A stretch of 64,000 bases of DNA from Deinococcus soli (ex Cha et al. 2016) (GTDB taxonomy: Bacteria > Deinococcota > Deinococci > Deinococcales > Deinococcaceae), in the NCBI RefSeq assembly GCF_001007995.1, contig NZ_CP011389.1, positions 1,178,001-1,242,000 of the forward strand. Direction: 5' to 3'. A program made the translations under genes and the position numbers. Positions 32,927 through 43,751 of the stretch are shown here, one piece after another. Position 1 is the first letter of the stretch; every line of letters starts with the position of its first letter. The notes under the pieces are model-generated. The model saw nothing but the letters and a program-made list of their open reading frames with translations. It was not told where the DNA came from and did no database searches.

Positions 32927-33283
32927 ATGAAACTCAATCACATCAATCTGGGCGTCACGGACGTACCGCAGGCGGTCGAGATCTTCGAGCGGTTCTTCGG
33001 GCTGCGGCAGGCGGACGGCATGCCCCGCACGGACGCGATGACGTTCCTGCTGGACGACGCGGATTCGCTGATCTCGGTCTTCCGGGCGAAGGACGTGGTG
33101 TACCCGAAGGTGTTCCACATCGGGTTCCTGCAGGACTCGCCGGAGCAGGTGAGGGCCATTCACGCGCAGCTGACCCAGGGTGGCTTCACGGTGCCCGCAC
33201 CGCGTGAGAACCACGGTCGGCTCACTTTTTATTTTGACGCGCCGTTCGGCGTGGTGATCGAAGTCGAATCGTTCCTCGGCTGA
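32927..33283 (+). CDS. VOC-family (glyoxalase/bleomycin-resistance fold) protein
   Basis: A 118-residue single-domain VOC protein: KLNHINLGVTDVPQAVEIFERFFGLR, TFLLDDADSLISVF, and HGRLTFYFDAPFGVVIEVE. His in NHINL, and Glu in IEVE, are the usual metal ligands. It lies between sufB and sufD on the same strand with GGAGGTC before its ATG, so it is probably co-transcribed with the suf genes. Its role there is unknown. Confidence 0.82.
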   Translation: MKLNHINLGVTDVPQAVEIFERFFGLRQADGMPRTDAMTFLLDDADSLISVFRAKDVVYPKVFHIGFLQDSPEQVRAIHAQLTQGGFTVPAPRENHGRLTFYFDAPFGVVIEVESFLG

Positions 33284-33313
33284 GGGACTCTTCTTCTTTC
33301 TTCTGGAGGTCGC

Positions 33314-34666
<1,353 letters not shown>

Positions 34667-34687
34667 CGCCTCCCGGCTCTGTGCCTG

Positions 34688-34724
34688 AACCGGCCCGTCC
34701 CGCGTGGACGGGCCGGTTTACACT
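34688..34724 (+). terminator. suf terminator abutting the next gene's promoter
   Basis: A 13-bp perfect stem, AACCGGCCCGTCC with GGACGGGCCGGTT and a five-nt loop, ends at 34718. The next base begins TACACT (34719-34724), the leaderless -10 of the gene at 34732. Any -35 must lie in the hairpin itself. Confidence 0.7.
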
Positions 34725-34731
34725 GCCGGGC

Positions 34732-35505
34732 ATGGCGATGCGGGTGGTGTTCCCGGCGGATTACTTCCAGGCGCGGCAGCCGGACGGGGCGTTCGTGGAT
34801 CAGGCGGCGGCGTTCGCGGCGCACGGGTGGGGCGTGTCTACCTTTGCGTTCGACGGGGACCGGGTGTTCCGCCCGGCCCTGGTGCCGGGTGAGACGGTGC
34901 TGTACCGGGGCTGGATGCTGGATGAGGCGGGGTACCGGGCGTTCGTGGGCGCGGTGGAGGCGGCGGGCGCGCGGGTACTGACCCCGCCGGAGGCGTATCT
35001 GGCGGCGCATCACCTGCCGCGCTGGGCGCCGCTGCTGGCGGACGTGACGCCGGAGACAGTGTGCTTCACGGATCTGGACGCCCTGCCGGGGGCGCTGGCG
35101 GCACTGGGCTGGGACGGGTTTTTCGTGAAGGACTTCGTGAAGTCCCTGAAGACCGGCGCGGGCAGCCGCATCACGCGGCCCGATCAGATCGGGGAGTTGC
35201 TGGCGCGCATGGCGCATTTCCGGGGGCAGATCGAGGGTGGGGTGTGCGTGCGCCGCGTGGAGGCGCTGGACCCGGCGTCGGAGGTGCGGTTTTTCGTGCG
35301 TGCGGGGCGGGCGTTCGGCGCTGATGGCGCGGCGGTGCCGGATCTGGTGCGGGACGTGGCCGGGCGGATCACCTCGCCGTTCTTCTCGGTGGATATTGCC
35401 CGGCGTGCCGATGGTGTGCAGCGCGTGGTGGAGGTTGGGGACGGGCAGGTGTCGGATCTGGTGGGCTGGACGCCCGCGCAGTTCATGGCGGTGTGGGCGG
35501 GCTGA
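34732..35505 (+). CDS. ATP-grasp-like protein
   Basis: A 257-residue soluble protein. Its second half has ATP-grasp-like features: GWDGFFVKDFVKSLKTGAGSRI (strand plus Lys-rich loop), GGVCVRRVEALDPASEVRFFVRAG and RRADGVQRVVEVGDGQVSDLVGW with C-terminal acidic metal ligands. The N-terminal domain (MAMRVVFPADYFQARQPDGAFVDQAAAFAAHGW) resembles the substrate-side domain. Substrate unknown. TACACT seven nt before ATG marks a leaderless start directly after the suf terminator. Confidence 0.75.
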   Translation: MAMRVVFPADYFQARQPDGAFVDQAAAFAAHGWGVSTFAFDGDRVFRPALVPGETVLYRGWMLDEAGYRAFVGAVEAAGARVLTPPEAYLAAHHLPRWAPLLADVTPETVCFTDLDALPGALAALGWDGFFVKDFVKSLKTGAGSRITRPDQIGELLARMAHFRGQIEGGVCVRRVEALDPASEVRFFVRAGRAFGADGAAVPDLVRDVAGRITSPFFSVDIARRADGVQRVVEVGDGQVSDLVGWTPAQFMAVWAG

Positions 35506-35922
35506 TCAGCTCAGGTCCAGTTCGCCTTCTTCCTCGCCCCACCAGTTCACGCGGCGGGCCTTCACGGTGATCATGGTCAGGCCGGGGGTGTCCAGGCCGT
35601 CCTTGAACCACTGCGTGAGACTCTCCTGCCAGTGGGGGGCCATGGTGGGGCGGTGGGTGGTGAGGGTCGCGTCACCCTGCACGGCGATGAACAGGAAGGG
35701 TTTATCCGACTGGAAGCCCAGCTGGACGTTCTTGTTCTTCGCGATGTCCTGCGCGGCGCGGCTGCCTTGCCACGTGAAGAAGTGGCTGGTGCCGTCGTAG
35801 TCCACCTCGCCGTTGTTGCTCATGGGGCGCGAGCCGAGGTGGCCGTATGCGGTGGTGGTCGTCAGGAGACAGAGGTCGAGGCCGCGCATGAGCCGCGCGA
35901 GGTCTTTCAGGGTGCCGGGCAT
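35506..35922 (-). CDS. Pyridoxamine 5'-phosphate oxidase-like (general-stress FMN-binding) protein
   Basis: A 138-residue split-barrel protein: LCLLTTTTAYGHLGSRPMSNNGEVDYDGTSHFFTWQGSRAAQDIAKNKNVQLGFQ, matching stress protein 26-like PNPOx proteins. It probably binds FMN or F420/haem; activity unknown. Start at 35922, with TACGCT six nt upstream, fits a leaderless transcript; the longer upstream frame has no such support. Its stop is adjacent to, and convergent with, the ATP-grasp gene. Confidence 0.82.
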   Translation of the reverse strand: MPGTLKDLARLMRGLDLCLLTTTTAYGHLGSRPMSNNGEVDYDGTSHFFTWQGSRAAQDIAKNKNVQLGFQSDKPFLFIAVQGDATLTTHRPTMAPHWQESLTQWFKDGLDTPGLTMITVKARRVNWWGEEEGELDLS

Positions 35923-36052
35923 ACCCCGAGCGTAGGGGGGCGCGGTGGCCGGGGGGATGACGCGGGCTTCACGGGAGGCTGGGCGTGTCCTGAGGTGATC
36001 TTCAGGCGGGGCCCCTTCCCCCGTTCTGAATCCTTTCAGATAGCATGGGGGC

Positions 36053-36976
36053 ATGCGAACTCAGAAGCTGGGCGGAAGTGAGCTGATGGTGCCGGTGGTC
36101 GCGGTGGGCTGCATGCGCATCGACGGAATGGAGCAGGCGGCCGCGTCGCGGCTGATCGGGACGGCGCTGGAGCACGGCGCGAACTTCTTCGATCACGCCG
36201 ACATCTACGGCGCGGGCCGCAGCGAGGAGGTGTTCGCGGATGCGGTCGGCATGACCTCCAGCGTCCGTGAGGGCCTGATCCTCCAGTCCAAGTGCGGGAT
36301 TCGCCCCGACCTCCAGACCTTCGATTTCTCGCGGGAGCACATCCTGGCGTCGGTGGACGGCATCCTGAAGCGGCTGCGGACCGAGTACCTGGACGTGCTG
36401 CTGCTGCACCGCCCGGACGCGCTGGTGGAACCCGAGGAGGTCGCCGCCGCCTTCGACCAGCTGGAGCAGGAGGGCAAGGTGCGGCACTTCGGCGTGTCGA
36501 ACCAGCACCCGCGCCAGATCGAGCTGCTGAAGAAGTTCGTGCGGCAGCCGCTGGTGGCGAACCAGCTGCAGCTGAGCATCACGAACGCCACGATGATCAC
36601 CAGCGGCCTGAACGTGAACATGGAGAACGCCGAGGCCGTGAACCGCGACGGGGGCGTGCTGGACTACTGCCGCCTGCACGACATCACCGTGCAGCCCTGG
36701 TCGCCGTTCCAGTTCGGGTTCTTCGAGGGGGTGTTCATCGGGCACGCGAAGTTCCCCGCGCTGAACGCGAAACTGGACGAGATGGCCGCGAAGTACGGCG
36801 TGAGCAGCACGACGGTCGCCATGGCGTGGCTGCTGCGGCACCCGGCGCGGATGCAGCCGGTGACCGGCACGACCACCCCGGAGCGTCTGGCGGACTGCCT
36901 GCGCGCGGCGGACGTCACCCTGACGCGCGAGGAATGGTATGGCCTGCTGATCGCGGCCGGGAACACGCTGCCCTGA
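36053..36976 (+). CDS. Aldo/keto reductase (YdhF-like)
   Basis: A 307-residue TIM-barrel oxidoreductase with the AKR tetrad: FFDHADIYGAG (Asp and Tyr), ILQSKCGI (Lys) and LLLHRPD (His), and TTTPERLADCLRAA at the NADPH-binding end. It reduces aldehydes or ketones with NADPH; the physiological substrate is unknown. TAGCAT six nt before ATG suggests a leaderless start. Divergent from the PNPOx-like gene. Confidence 0.9.
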   Translation: MRTQKLGGSELMVPVVAVGCMRIDGMEQAAASRLIGTALEHGANFFDHADIYGAGRSEEVFADAVGMTSSVREGLILQSKCGIRPDLQTFDFSREHILASVDGILKRLRTEYLDVLLLHRPDALVEPEEVAAAFDQLEQEGKVRHFGVSNQHPRQIELLKKFVRQPLVANQLQLSITNATMITSGLNVNMENAEAVNRDGGVLDYCRLHDITVQPWSPFQFGFFEGVFIGHAKFPALNAKLDEMAAKYGVSSTTVAMAWLLRHPARMQPVTGTTTPERLADCLRAADVTLTREEWYGLLIAAGNTLP

Positions 36977-37015
36977 CCCTCCCCGGGTTCCGCCGCCCCG
37001 GCTAGACTGCGCGTC

Positions 37016-38080
37016 ATGAAACGCAGGGTGTGGGTGGCGGCGGCGCTCGTGGCGGGCGGGGCGCTGCTGAGCGGGTGCGCGGACGTGCGGTACCTGTCGC
37101 AGGCGGCGGGCGGGCAGCTGGACCTGCTGCGCCGCGCGCGGCCCCTGGCGGACGTCCTGGCTGATCCGGGCACCCCGGCGGGCGTGCGGCGCCGCCTGCA
37201 ACTGGCGTCGGACGTGCGGGCCTTCGCGGTCGCGCCGGAGGCGGCGGGTGGGCTGGGCCTACCGGACCACGGCTCGTTCCTGAAGTACGTGGACGTCGGG
37301 CGGCCGTACGTGGTGTGGAACGTGTTTTCCGCGCCGGAGTTCAGCGTGACGCTGGACACGTCGTGTTTCCCAGTGGCGGGCTGTGTGGGGTACCGGGGAT
37401 ACTTCAGCGAGGCGGCGGCGCTCTCGGACGCGCAGGCGCGGCGCGCGGCGGGCCGGGACGTGAACGTGGGCGGCGTCAGCGCGTACTCCACGCTGGGGTA
37501 CCTCAAGGACCCGCTGCTGTCCACCATGCTGAGCTACCCGGACGCGACGCTGATCCGCACGATCATCCACGAGCTGTCCCACCCGAGCCTGTACGTGGCG
37601 GGCGACACGGTGTTCAACGAGTCGTACGCCACAGCGGTGGAGGAAGAGGGGATGCGCCGCTGGCTGGCGCGGTACGGCACGCCGGAGCTGCGCGAACAGG
37701 ACCGGCTGGCGCAGGAGCGGCAGTCGGGGTTCGAGGCGCTGCTGCTGGACACCCGCGCGCGGCTGGAGGCGCTGTACGCCGCGTCCGGCCTGACCGAGGC
37801 CGAACGGCGTGCGCGCAAGGTGGCAATCCTGGCGGACATGAACACCCAGTACGCGACGCTGAAGGCATCCTGGGGCGGGTACGCGGGCTACGACGCCTTC
37901 TTCGCGCGGGGCGTGAACAACGCGACGCTGGGCGCCGTGGCGGCCTACGCGACCATGGTCCCGGACTTCCAGGCCCTCCTGGCGCGGGTGGACGGGCACC
38001 TGCCCACCTTCATCGAGGAGGCCCGCGCGTGCGGCCGCCGCCCGCAGGCCGAGCGGGCCACCTGCCTGCGCGGTTCCTGA
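37016..38080 (+). CDS. Zinc aminopeptidase-like lipoprotein
   Basis: A 354-residue protein with a lipoprotein signal (AAALVAGGALLSGC, modified Cys ~21) and a gluzincin motif IIHELSHPSLYVAGDTVFNESYATAVEEEG, giving HExxH and a downstream Glu. YLSQAAGGQLDLLRRARPLADVL and ARRAAGRDVNVGGVSAYSTLGYLKDPLLSTM are conserved in the predicted aminopeptidase family (COG4324). It should sit at the outside of the inner membrane and trim peptides. TAGACT seven nt before ATG supports a leaderless start. Confidence 0.88.
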   Translation: MKRRVWVAAALVAGGALLSGCADVRYLSQAAGGQLDLLRRARPLADVLADPGTPAGVRRRLQLASDVRAFAVAPEAAGGLGLPDHGSFLKYVDVGRPYVVWNVFSAPEFSVTLDTSCFPVAGCVGYRGYFSEAAALSDAQARRAAGRDVNVGGVSAYSTLGYLKDPLLSTMLSYPDATLIRTIIHELSHPSLYVAGDTVFNESYATAVEEEGMRRWLARYGTPELREQDRLAQERQSGFEALLLDTRARLEALYAASGLTEAERRARKVAILADMNTQYATLKASWGGYAGYDAFFARGVNNATLGAVAAYATMVPDFQALLARVDGHLPTFIEEARACGRRPQAERATCLRGS

Positions 38081-38424
38081 CCGGCGGCCCTCACGGTCGG
38101 TCCCCAGACGCCGTCCTGCACGCTGCGCCGTGTGAGAGGGCGGTCTCATGCCCGGCCGGGCGCGGGTCTGCTACCGGCCGGTCACTGTTCCCCCGCTGCG
38201 GGGGACCGGGCTGACCCGCGGGGTGAGGGGGCGGTGACGTGCCCCTGAATCCCATGAAGGCTGCGTGCGCCGCGCCTGAGCGGACATCCGGCGCGCCCTT
38301 GAGCGTGCCCCCAGGGAACGCGCAGCTTCGCCCCGCAAGGTGGGGAGCAGGAACAGCCCAGAGCGGTCGTTCACTTCTCCCCGCCCGGCCCACCGTGGCC
38401 GCGCGACCCTGAAAGAGGTGCTCC
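38081..38424. other. 344-bp intergenic region, GC-rich with hairpins
   Basis: No convincing gene. CCGGT...ACCGG around CCCCCG/CGGGGG at about 38177-38209 forms a strong hairpin, plausibly the aminopeptidase terminator, and CCCCGCAAGGTGGGG (38333-38347) forms a second. The last 25 bp give a ribosome site (AAGAGGTG) for the gene at 38425. Confidence 0.4.
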
Positions 38425-39294
38425 ATGCGTCAAGAGAATGCCCCCCGTCCCGCCCTGCGCCGCCCCCTGCTGGGCCTGCTCACGCTGAGCCTGCTGGCCG
38501 CCCCTGCGGCGCTGGCCCAGACCGCCGACCCGGTCATGCCGCCCGCCCCGGCACCCGTCACCACCGAGCCCACGGCGCCGGCCCCCGCGCCGACCACGCC
38601 GGCTGAAACGGCCCCCACCGACGCGGCCCCGACCGAGACCGCCCCCACGGACGCGGCGCCTGCTGATGCGGCCCCGACGGACGCCGCGCCAGACACCGCA
38701 GCGCCGACCGAAGCAGCGCCGGCCGACGCCGCCCCGGCCGGTGACGCCCAGCCCAGCAGCCTGCCGGCCGCAGGCAGCGTGACTGTCCCCAAACTGGACG
38801 GCGAGGAGGTCCTGAAGACCGTCCCCACCGTGCTGGGCGAGGCCCTGATCTACAGGGGTGACGCCGAGGACGCCCTGGCCCGCACCGCGCAGGCCCTGGT
38901 CGCCGAGGGGTATCAGGCCGCCGAGGGTGCCGCCCCCACCGCCGACGCGGCGGGCGTGACCACCCTGACCCTGACGAAGGATGACCAGCAGTTCCAGCTG
39001 ACACAGAGGAGCAGCATGGGCCTGACGGTCGTGGCGCTGGCCCGCCTGCCCGAGAGCGAGAGCACCCCGGCCGCCCCCGCCGCCGAGACGCCCGCACCCG
39101 ACCGTGCGCCCGCCACCGACGCGGCCCCAGCAGACACAGCGCCCAGCGAGGCGCCAGCGGAGGCAGCTCCGGCTGAATCCGCCCCGGCAGACGCGGCACC
39201 GACTGAACCCGCGCCCAGCGAACCGGCCCCCGGTGCGCCTGCCCCGACCGAGCCCGTGACCCCAGCTCCCGTCACGCCGCCCAGCCAGCCCTGA
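38425..39294 (+). CDS. Secreted Ala/Pro/Thr-rich protein
   Basis: A 289-residue protein. The signal peptide (RRPLLGLLTLSLLAAPAALA) is followed by an Ala/Pro/Thr/Asp repeat region (residues ~35-110, units such as TDAAP and ADAAP), a short folded domain (~115-215: VTVPKLDGEEVLKTVPTVLGEALIYRGDAEDALARTAQALVAEGYQ, LTLTKDDQQFQLTQRSSMGLTVVALARL), and another Ala/Pro repeat tail. The folded domain may bind an envelope component; I do not recognise it. Ends before a textbook terminator. Confidence 0.72.
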   Translation: MRQENAPRPALRRPLLGLLTLSLLAAPAALAQTADPVMPPAPAPVTTEPTAPAPAPTTPAETAPTDAAPTETAPTDAAPADAAPTDAAPDTAAPTEAAPADAAPAGDAQPSSLPAAGSVTVPKLDGEEVLKTVPTVLGEALIYRGDAEDALARTAQALVAEGYQAAEGAAPTADAAGVTTLTLTKDDQQFQLTQRSSMGLTVVALARLPESESTPAAPAAETPAPDRAPATDAAPADTAPSEAPAEAAPAESAPADAAPTEPAPSEPAPGAPAPTEPVTPAPVTPPSQP

Positions 39295-39333
39295 GCGCAG
39301 CGCCTCTCCGTGCAGCGCCCCTCCAGGTGCGAA

Positions 39334-39360
39334 GCCGCCCCCCCCTCGGGGCGGTTTTTT
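39334..39360 (+). terminator. Intrinsic terminator
   Basis: GCCGCCCC and GGGGCGG form a stem followed by TTTTTT at 39355-39360, 40 nt after the secreted-protein stop. Confidence 0.85.
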
Positions 39361-39489
39361 CATGTCTGCACCCGCAACCTCCGGGCGGGACCGAGAGGAG
39401 CGTGGGCGCATCCGGATCGGCCGCAGGTGGGGTCCGGACCGTCCTGAACAGAACGTGGGCACCGTGCGCCCCCACCGACCTCGACATCA

Positions 39490-39657
39490 GACGGGATGAA
39501 ATTGACTTGCTTCCGACTGGAACACGTTCCGTTGTCCCCTCTCCCCCTGTGGGACTCGGAGAGCTGCGCAGCAGAGAGGGAGGGAAGCGCGACAGGGCGG
39601 AAGGGCGAGGGGGGCCACCGGGCGACTCCGAATGATGTGGAATCACTCGAATCCCGT
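39490..39657 (+). repeat. MITE-like repeat family 1, copy 2
   Basis: About 168 bp, same orientation as copy 1, with ACGGGAT at the left, GAATCCCGT at the right and the shared GGGGCCACCGGGCGACTCC core. It carries an extra ~18 bp in the loop (GGACTCGGAGAGCTGCGCAG). ATCAGACGGG occurs at both ends (39486 and 39658), possibly a target duplication or part of the terminal repeat. Confidence 0.72.
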
Positions 39658-39700
39658 ATCAGACGGGCGAGGACGAGGGGGGTGCTATGGTCGCAGCGGT

Positions 39701-39850
39701 GTTCAGGTGGGTCGAGGGCTGACCAGCGCACACCTGAACCGGGCGGACTCGCAGAGGTGCGGAGCCGGAGCGAGCCCCCGTCCACACCAGCGGTTGGACA
39801 TGGCGTCGAAGGGCCTGCCGGAGGCGCCAGGGTGGAACTGGACACCGGGG
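39701..39850 (+). repeat. Hairpin repeat family 2, copy B
   Basis: Starts with GTTCAGGTG (39701-39709) paired to CACCTGAAC (39731-39739), followed by AGCGAGCC, CCAGCGGTTGGA and GGAACTGGA, in the same order and spacing as the element at 4538-4664. It follows the MITE-like copy 2 by only 43 bp. Confidence 0.55.
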
Positions 39851-39904
39851 TCCCAGTGTCGCGTCGCGCCCGGGGCACCCTCTCCCCGGCGACTGGGGCG
39901 GGGC

Positions 39905-39949
39905 GTCCAAAAGAGGAGCGCCGCCTCTCCGGTGGGAGGGGCGGCGCTC
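39905..39949 (-). terminator. Intrinsic terminator of rplY
   Basis: GAGCGCCGCC (39916-39925) and GGCGGCGCTC (39940-39949) form a 10-bp stem; on the minus strand it is followed by TCCTCTTTTGG. It lies 10 bp beyond the rplY stop. Confidence 0.8.
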
Positions 39950-39959
39950 GGGAAGAGGA

Positions 39960-40676
39960 TTACTCTTCGCTCTTCTCTTCGGTGCTCTCGGCGTCGCCTT
40001 CGGTCTCGCCCGCGGCGTCGGCCTTGGCTTCCTCGACGGTGGCGTCGCCTTCGAGGATCGCGGCGGCGGCTTCCTCGCTGATCTCGCCAGCGGCGACCAG
40101 ACCGGCCACCTGGGCGGCCTGCTGCTCGGCGGCGGCTTCGCCTTCGCTGAGGCGGGGCGGCAGGACGCTGATGACGACCTGCTCGGCGTCACCGGCGAGC
40201 TTCACGCCGTCGGGCAGTTTGACCTGACCGGCGGTGACGTGGTCACCGATGTTCAGCTTGGTGACGTCCACGACGAGTTCCTGGGGGATGCGGCGGGGGC
40301 CGGGGGCGATGACGCTCAGGTTGTGAATGACGATGTCCACGAGGCCGCCCATGACTTCGCCCTGGCTCTTGCCCTTGGTGTGCACGGGGACGTTCACTTC
40401 GACGGGTTCACCGTAGGTGACCATGTAGAAGTCCACGTGGATGGGGGTGCGCTTGCGCTTGTCCATCTGCACGGTCTTGACGAGCGCGGGGAAGGTCTCG
40501 CCACCCTCGATGGTGATGTCGAACAGACCGGTGGTGCTGGTCTGGCGGAAGGCGCGGTCGAAGGCCTTCTTGTCGATCGTGAAGGAGACGTTCTTCTCCT
40601 TGTTGTAGGCGACGGCGGGGATCAGGCCTTCAGCGAGCTTTTCCTGGCTCTTGCGGGGTTTGGCGTTCAGTTCCAT
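39960..40676 (-). CDS. rplY: 50S ribosomal protein L25 (CTC/TL5 type)
   Basis: A 238-residue L25. Residues ~1-90 are the 5S-rRNA-binding L25 domain (MELNAKPRKSQEKLAEGLIPAVAYNKEKNVSFTIDKKAFDRAFRQ), ~91-180 the second beta domain of CTC proteins, and ~185-238 a helical, very acidic C-terminal extension (EEAAAAILEGDATVEEAKADAAGETEGDAESTEEKSEE), as in the three-domain Deinococcus version. AAGGAGAAAGAGC precedes the ATG at 40676. It is divergent from efp. Confidence 0.95.
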   Translation of the reverse strand: MELNAKPRKSQEKLAEGLIPAVAYNKEKNVSFTIDKKAFDRAFRQTSTTGLFDITIEGGETFPALVKTVQMDKRKRTPIHVDFYMVTYGEPVEVNVPVHTKGKSQGEVMGGLVDIVIHNLSVIAPGPRRIPQELVVDVTKLNIGDHVTAGQVKLPDGVKLAGDAEQVVISVLPPRLSEGEAAAEQQAAQVAGLVAAGEISEEAAAAILEGDATVEEAKADAAGETEGDAESTEEKSEE

Positions 40677-40899
40677 GTGCTCTTTCTCCTTCGGGGACGT
40701 TCTTCGCCGCCTCACTCTCGCCGCGCGGTTCCGCTCGGGGCGGGGCGGGGGGCGGGCGTGCAACCGTGACAGCATAGCAAACGCGCGTGCGCGGGTGGAA
40801 GGGTTACGGGGGCCTCTGCTAGACTCTGTGGCGTTGCCGCGCGGCCGCCCCACCCAGCGGGTGCGGAGATGGCCCCGGACGGAAGATAAGGAGAAGAAC

Positions 40900-41457
40900 A
40901 TGATCAGTGTGACTGAACTGCGCAACGGCACGAAAGTGGAGATGGACGGCGGCCTGTGGGAGTGCCTGGAGTACTCGCACCTGAAGATGGGCCGCGGCGG
41001 CGCGAAGGTCGTCACGAAGTTCCGCAACATGGAAAGCGGCTCGATCGTGGACCGCACCTTCAACAGCGGCGAGAAGCTGCAGGACATCTACGTGGAAGGC
41101 AAGAAGATGCAGTACCTCTACCCCGACGGTGAGGACTACGTGTTCATGGACCTGGACACCTTCGACCAGATCACGCTGGGCAAGACCCTGGTCAGCGACG
41201 CCTCGAAGTTCATGAAGGAGAACACCGAGGTGGAAGTCGCGATGTACGGCGAGAAGCCCCTGAGCATCACGCTGCCCAACCAGGTCATCCTGAAGATCGT
41301 GCAGACCGACCCCGGCGTGCGCGGCGACACGGTGTCCGGCGGCACGAAGCCCGCCACGCTGGAGACCGGCGCCGTGGTGCAGGTGCCCCTGTTCGTCGAG
41401 CAGGACACCAACGTGAAGGTGGACACCCGCACGGGTCAGTACCTCAGCCGCGCGTAA
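40900..41457 (+). CDS. efp: Elongation factor P
   Basis: A 185-residue EF-P: VTELRNGTKVEMDGGLWECLEYSHLKMGRGGAKVVTKFRN at the N-terminal domain, then two OB-like domains with SGGTKPATLETGAVVQVPLFVEQDTNVKVDTRTGQYLSRA at the end. It relieves ribosome stalling at polyproline. The loop tip is MGR32GG, arginine instead of lysine. AAGGAGAAGAAC precedes ATG. A TAGACT box is seen about 80 nt upstream, so this gene, unlike many neighbours, has a leader. Confidence 0.96.
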   Translation: MISVTELRNGTKVEMDGGLWECLEYSHLKMGRGGAKVVTKFRNMESGSIVDRTFNSGEKLQDIYVEGKKMQYLYPDGEDYVFMDLDTFDQITLGKTLVSDASKFMKENTEVEVAMYGEKPLSITLPNQVILKIVQTDPGVRGDTVSGGTKPATLETGAVVQVPLFVEQDTNVKVDTRTGQYLSRA

Positions 41458-41473
41458 ATGACGTGACGTAACG

Positions 41474-41515
41474 GCGCCGCCCCCGGTTCCTCCGGCGGGC
41501 GGCGCACACGTTTTC
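41474..41515 (+). terminator. Intrinsic terminator of efp
   Basis: GCGCCGCCC and GGGCGGCGC (41474-41482, 41497-41505) form a stem with a 14-nt loop, followed by ACACGTTTTCC. Confidence 0.8.
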
Positions 41516-41690
41516 CCTTGGACTGAGTTCAGTCCGCGCCCGGCGGCCCGGAGTGCCCCTGCACCGCGATTGCCGCTAGACTGGGCGCAGCCAAACGAGC
41601 GTTAGGCTGCGGGGTGCATGCCCCTCTCACCCGGCACAGGGCATGATTGGGAGCAGCACCCGCAGAACACCCGAACTTCAAGGAGGGGCC

Positions 41691-42230
41691 ATGAACCCGA
41701 ACGACCTGAAACAGATTCTCGATGCCCTCACGTACGCCGACGTGCGCGAATTCAGCCTGCGCACCGGCAGCTTCGACCTGAGCCTCAAACGCGGCCCGCA
41801 GGCCTTCGCCGCGCCCGCACCCATGCCCACCCCCGGCCCCGCCCCGGTCGCGACCCCCATGCCCGCCCCCGCGTTCGCGCCCATGCCCGCACCCACCATG
41901 CCTGCCCCACAGGTGCAGGACAGCGCCCCCGCACAGGCCGCGCCCGCTCCGGCCCCCACGCCCGCCGAGGCGCCTGCCGAGAAGCCCGCCAGCAAGGGCA
42001 CGCCCGTCAAGGCGCCCATCGTCGGCACCTTCTACGCATCCAGCAGCCCCGACGCCGCCCCCTACGTGAAGGTCGGCGACACCGTGGCCGCCGGGCAGGT
42101 ACTGTGCATCATCGAGGCGATGAAACTCATGAACGAGATCGAAGCCGAGCAGGGCGGCACCATTCGCGAGATCCTCGTGAAGAACGCCGAACCCGTCGAG
42201 TACGGCCAGACCCTCTTCATCATTGAGTAA
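41691..42230 (+). CDS. accB: Biotin carboxyl carrier protein of acetyl-CoA carboxylase
   Basis: A 179-residue AccB. A helical N-terminus (NPNDLKQILDALTYADVREFSLRTGSFDLSLKRG) leads through an Ala/Pro-rich linker (~45-100) to the biotinyl domain, VKAPIVGTFYASSSPDAAPYVKVGDTVAAGQVLCIIEAMKLMNEIEAE, with biotin on Lys145. It carries CO2 between AccC and the carboxyltransferase for malonyl-CoA synthesis. AAGGAGGGG precedes ATG. accC follows after 183 nt. Confidence 0.95.
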   Translation: MNPNDLKQILDALTYADVREFSLRTGSFDLSLKRGPQAFAAPAPMPTPGPAPVATPMPAPAFAPMPAPTMPAPQVQDSAPAQAAPAPAPTPAEAPAEKPASKGTPVKAPIVGTFYASSSPDAAPYVKVGDTVAAGQVLCIIEAMKLMNEIEAEQGGTIREILVKNAEPVEYGQTLFIIE

Positions 42231-42354
42231 TTGCGGTGAGCCGGAGGCGAACCCGAGCGGACCTGAAAGGCTGCACCGCAGCGCGAGCAGCAACAGGTTC
42301 TGAGTCGCGCAGATGAAGGGGTGGGCCGGGCGACGTTCCCGGCTCTCACCGCAA
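42231..42354 (+). promoter_or_regulatory. Long-range stem in the accB-accC intercistronic region
   Basis: TTGCGGTGAG (42231-42240) immediately after the accB stop is complementary to CTCACCGCAA (42345-42354), and CCGG (42241, 42339) extends it, enclosing about 95 nt. An intercistronic RNA structure is plausible, for mRNA processing or ratio control; no T-run follows. Confidence 0.5.
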
Positions 42355-42413
42355 GTCGGAGCGGATCAGAACTCAGCCGACCGAGGTTTGCCTCCCAGCC
42401 GCTGGAGGCATGC

Positions 42414-43751
<1,338 letters not shown>

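Noticed and set aside
38091..38426. A 111-codon minus-strand frame in the intergenic region
   Set aside because: Arginine/proline-rich with no domain; hairpins and a ribosome site for the opposite gene better explain the region.
39496..40227. A plus-strand frame through repeats and the rplY gene
   Set aside because: It crosses two repeats and a terminator and runs antisense through a certain ribosomal-protein gene.
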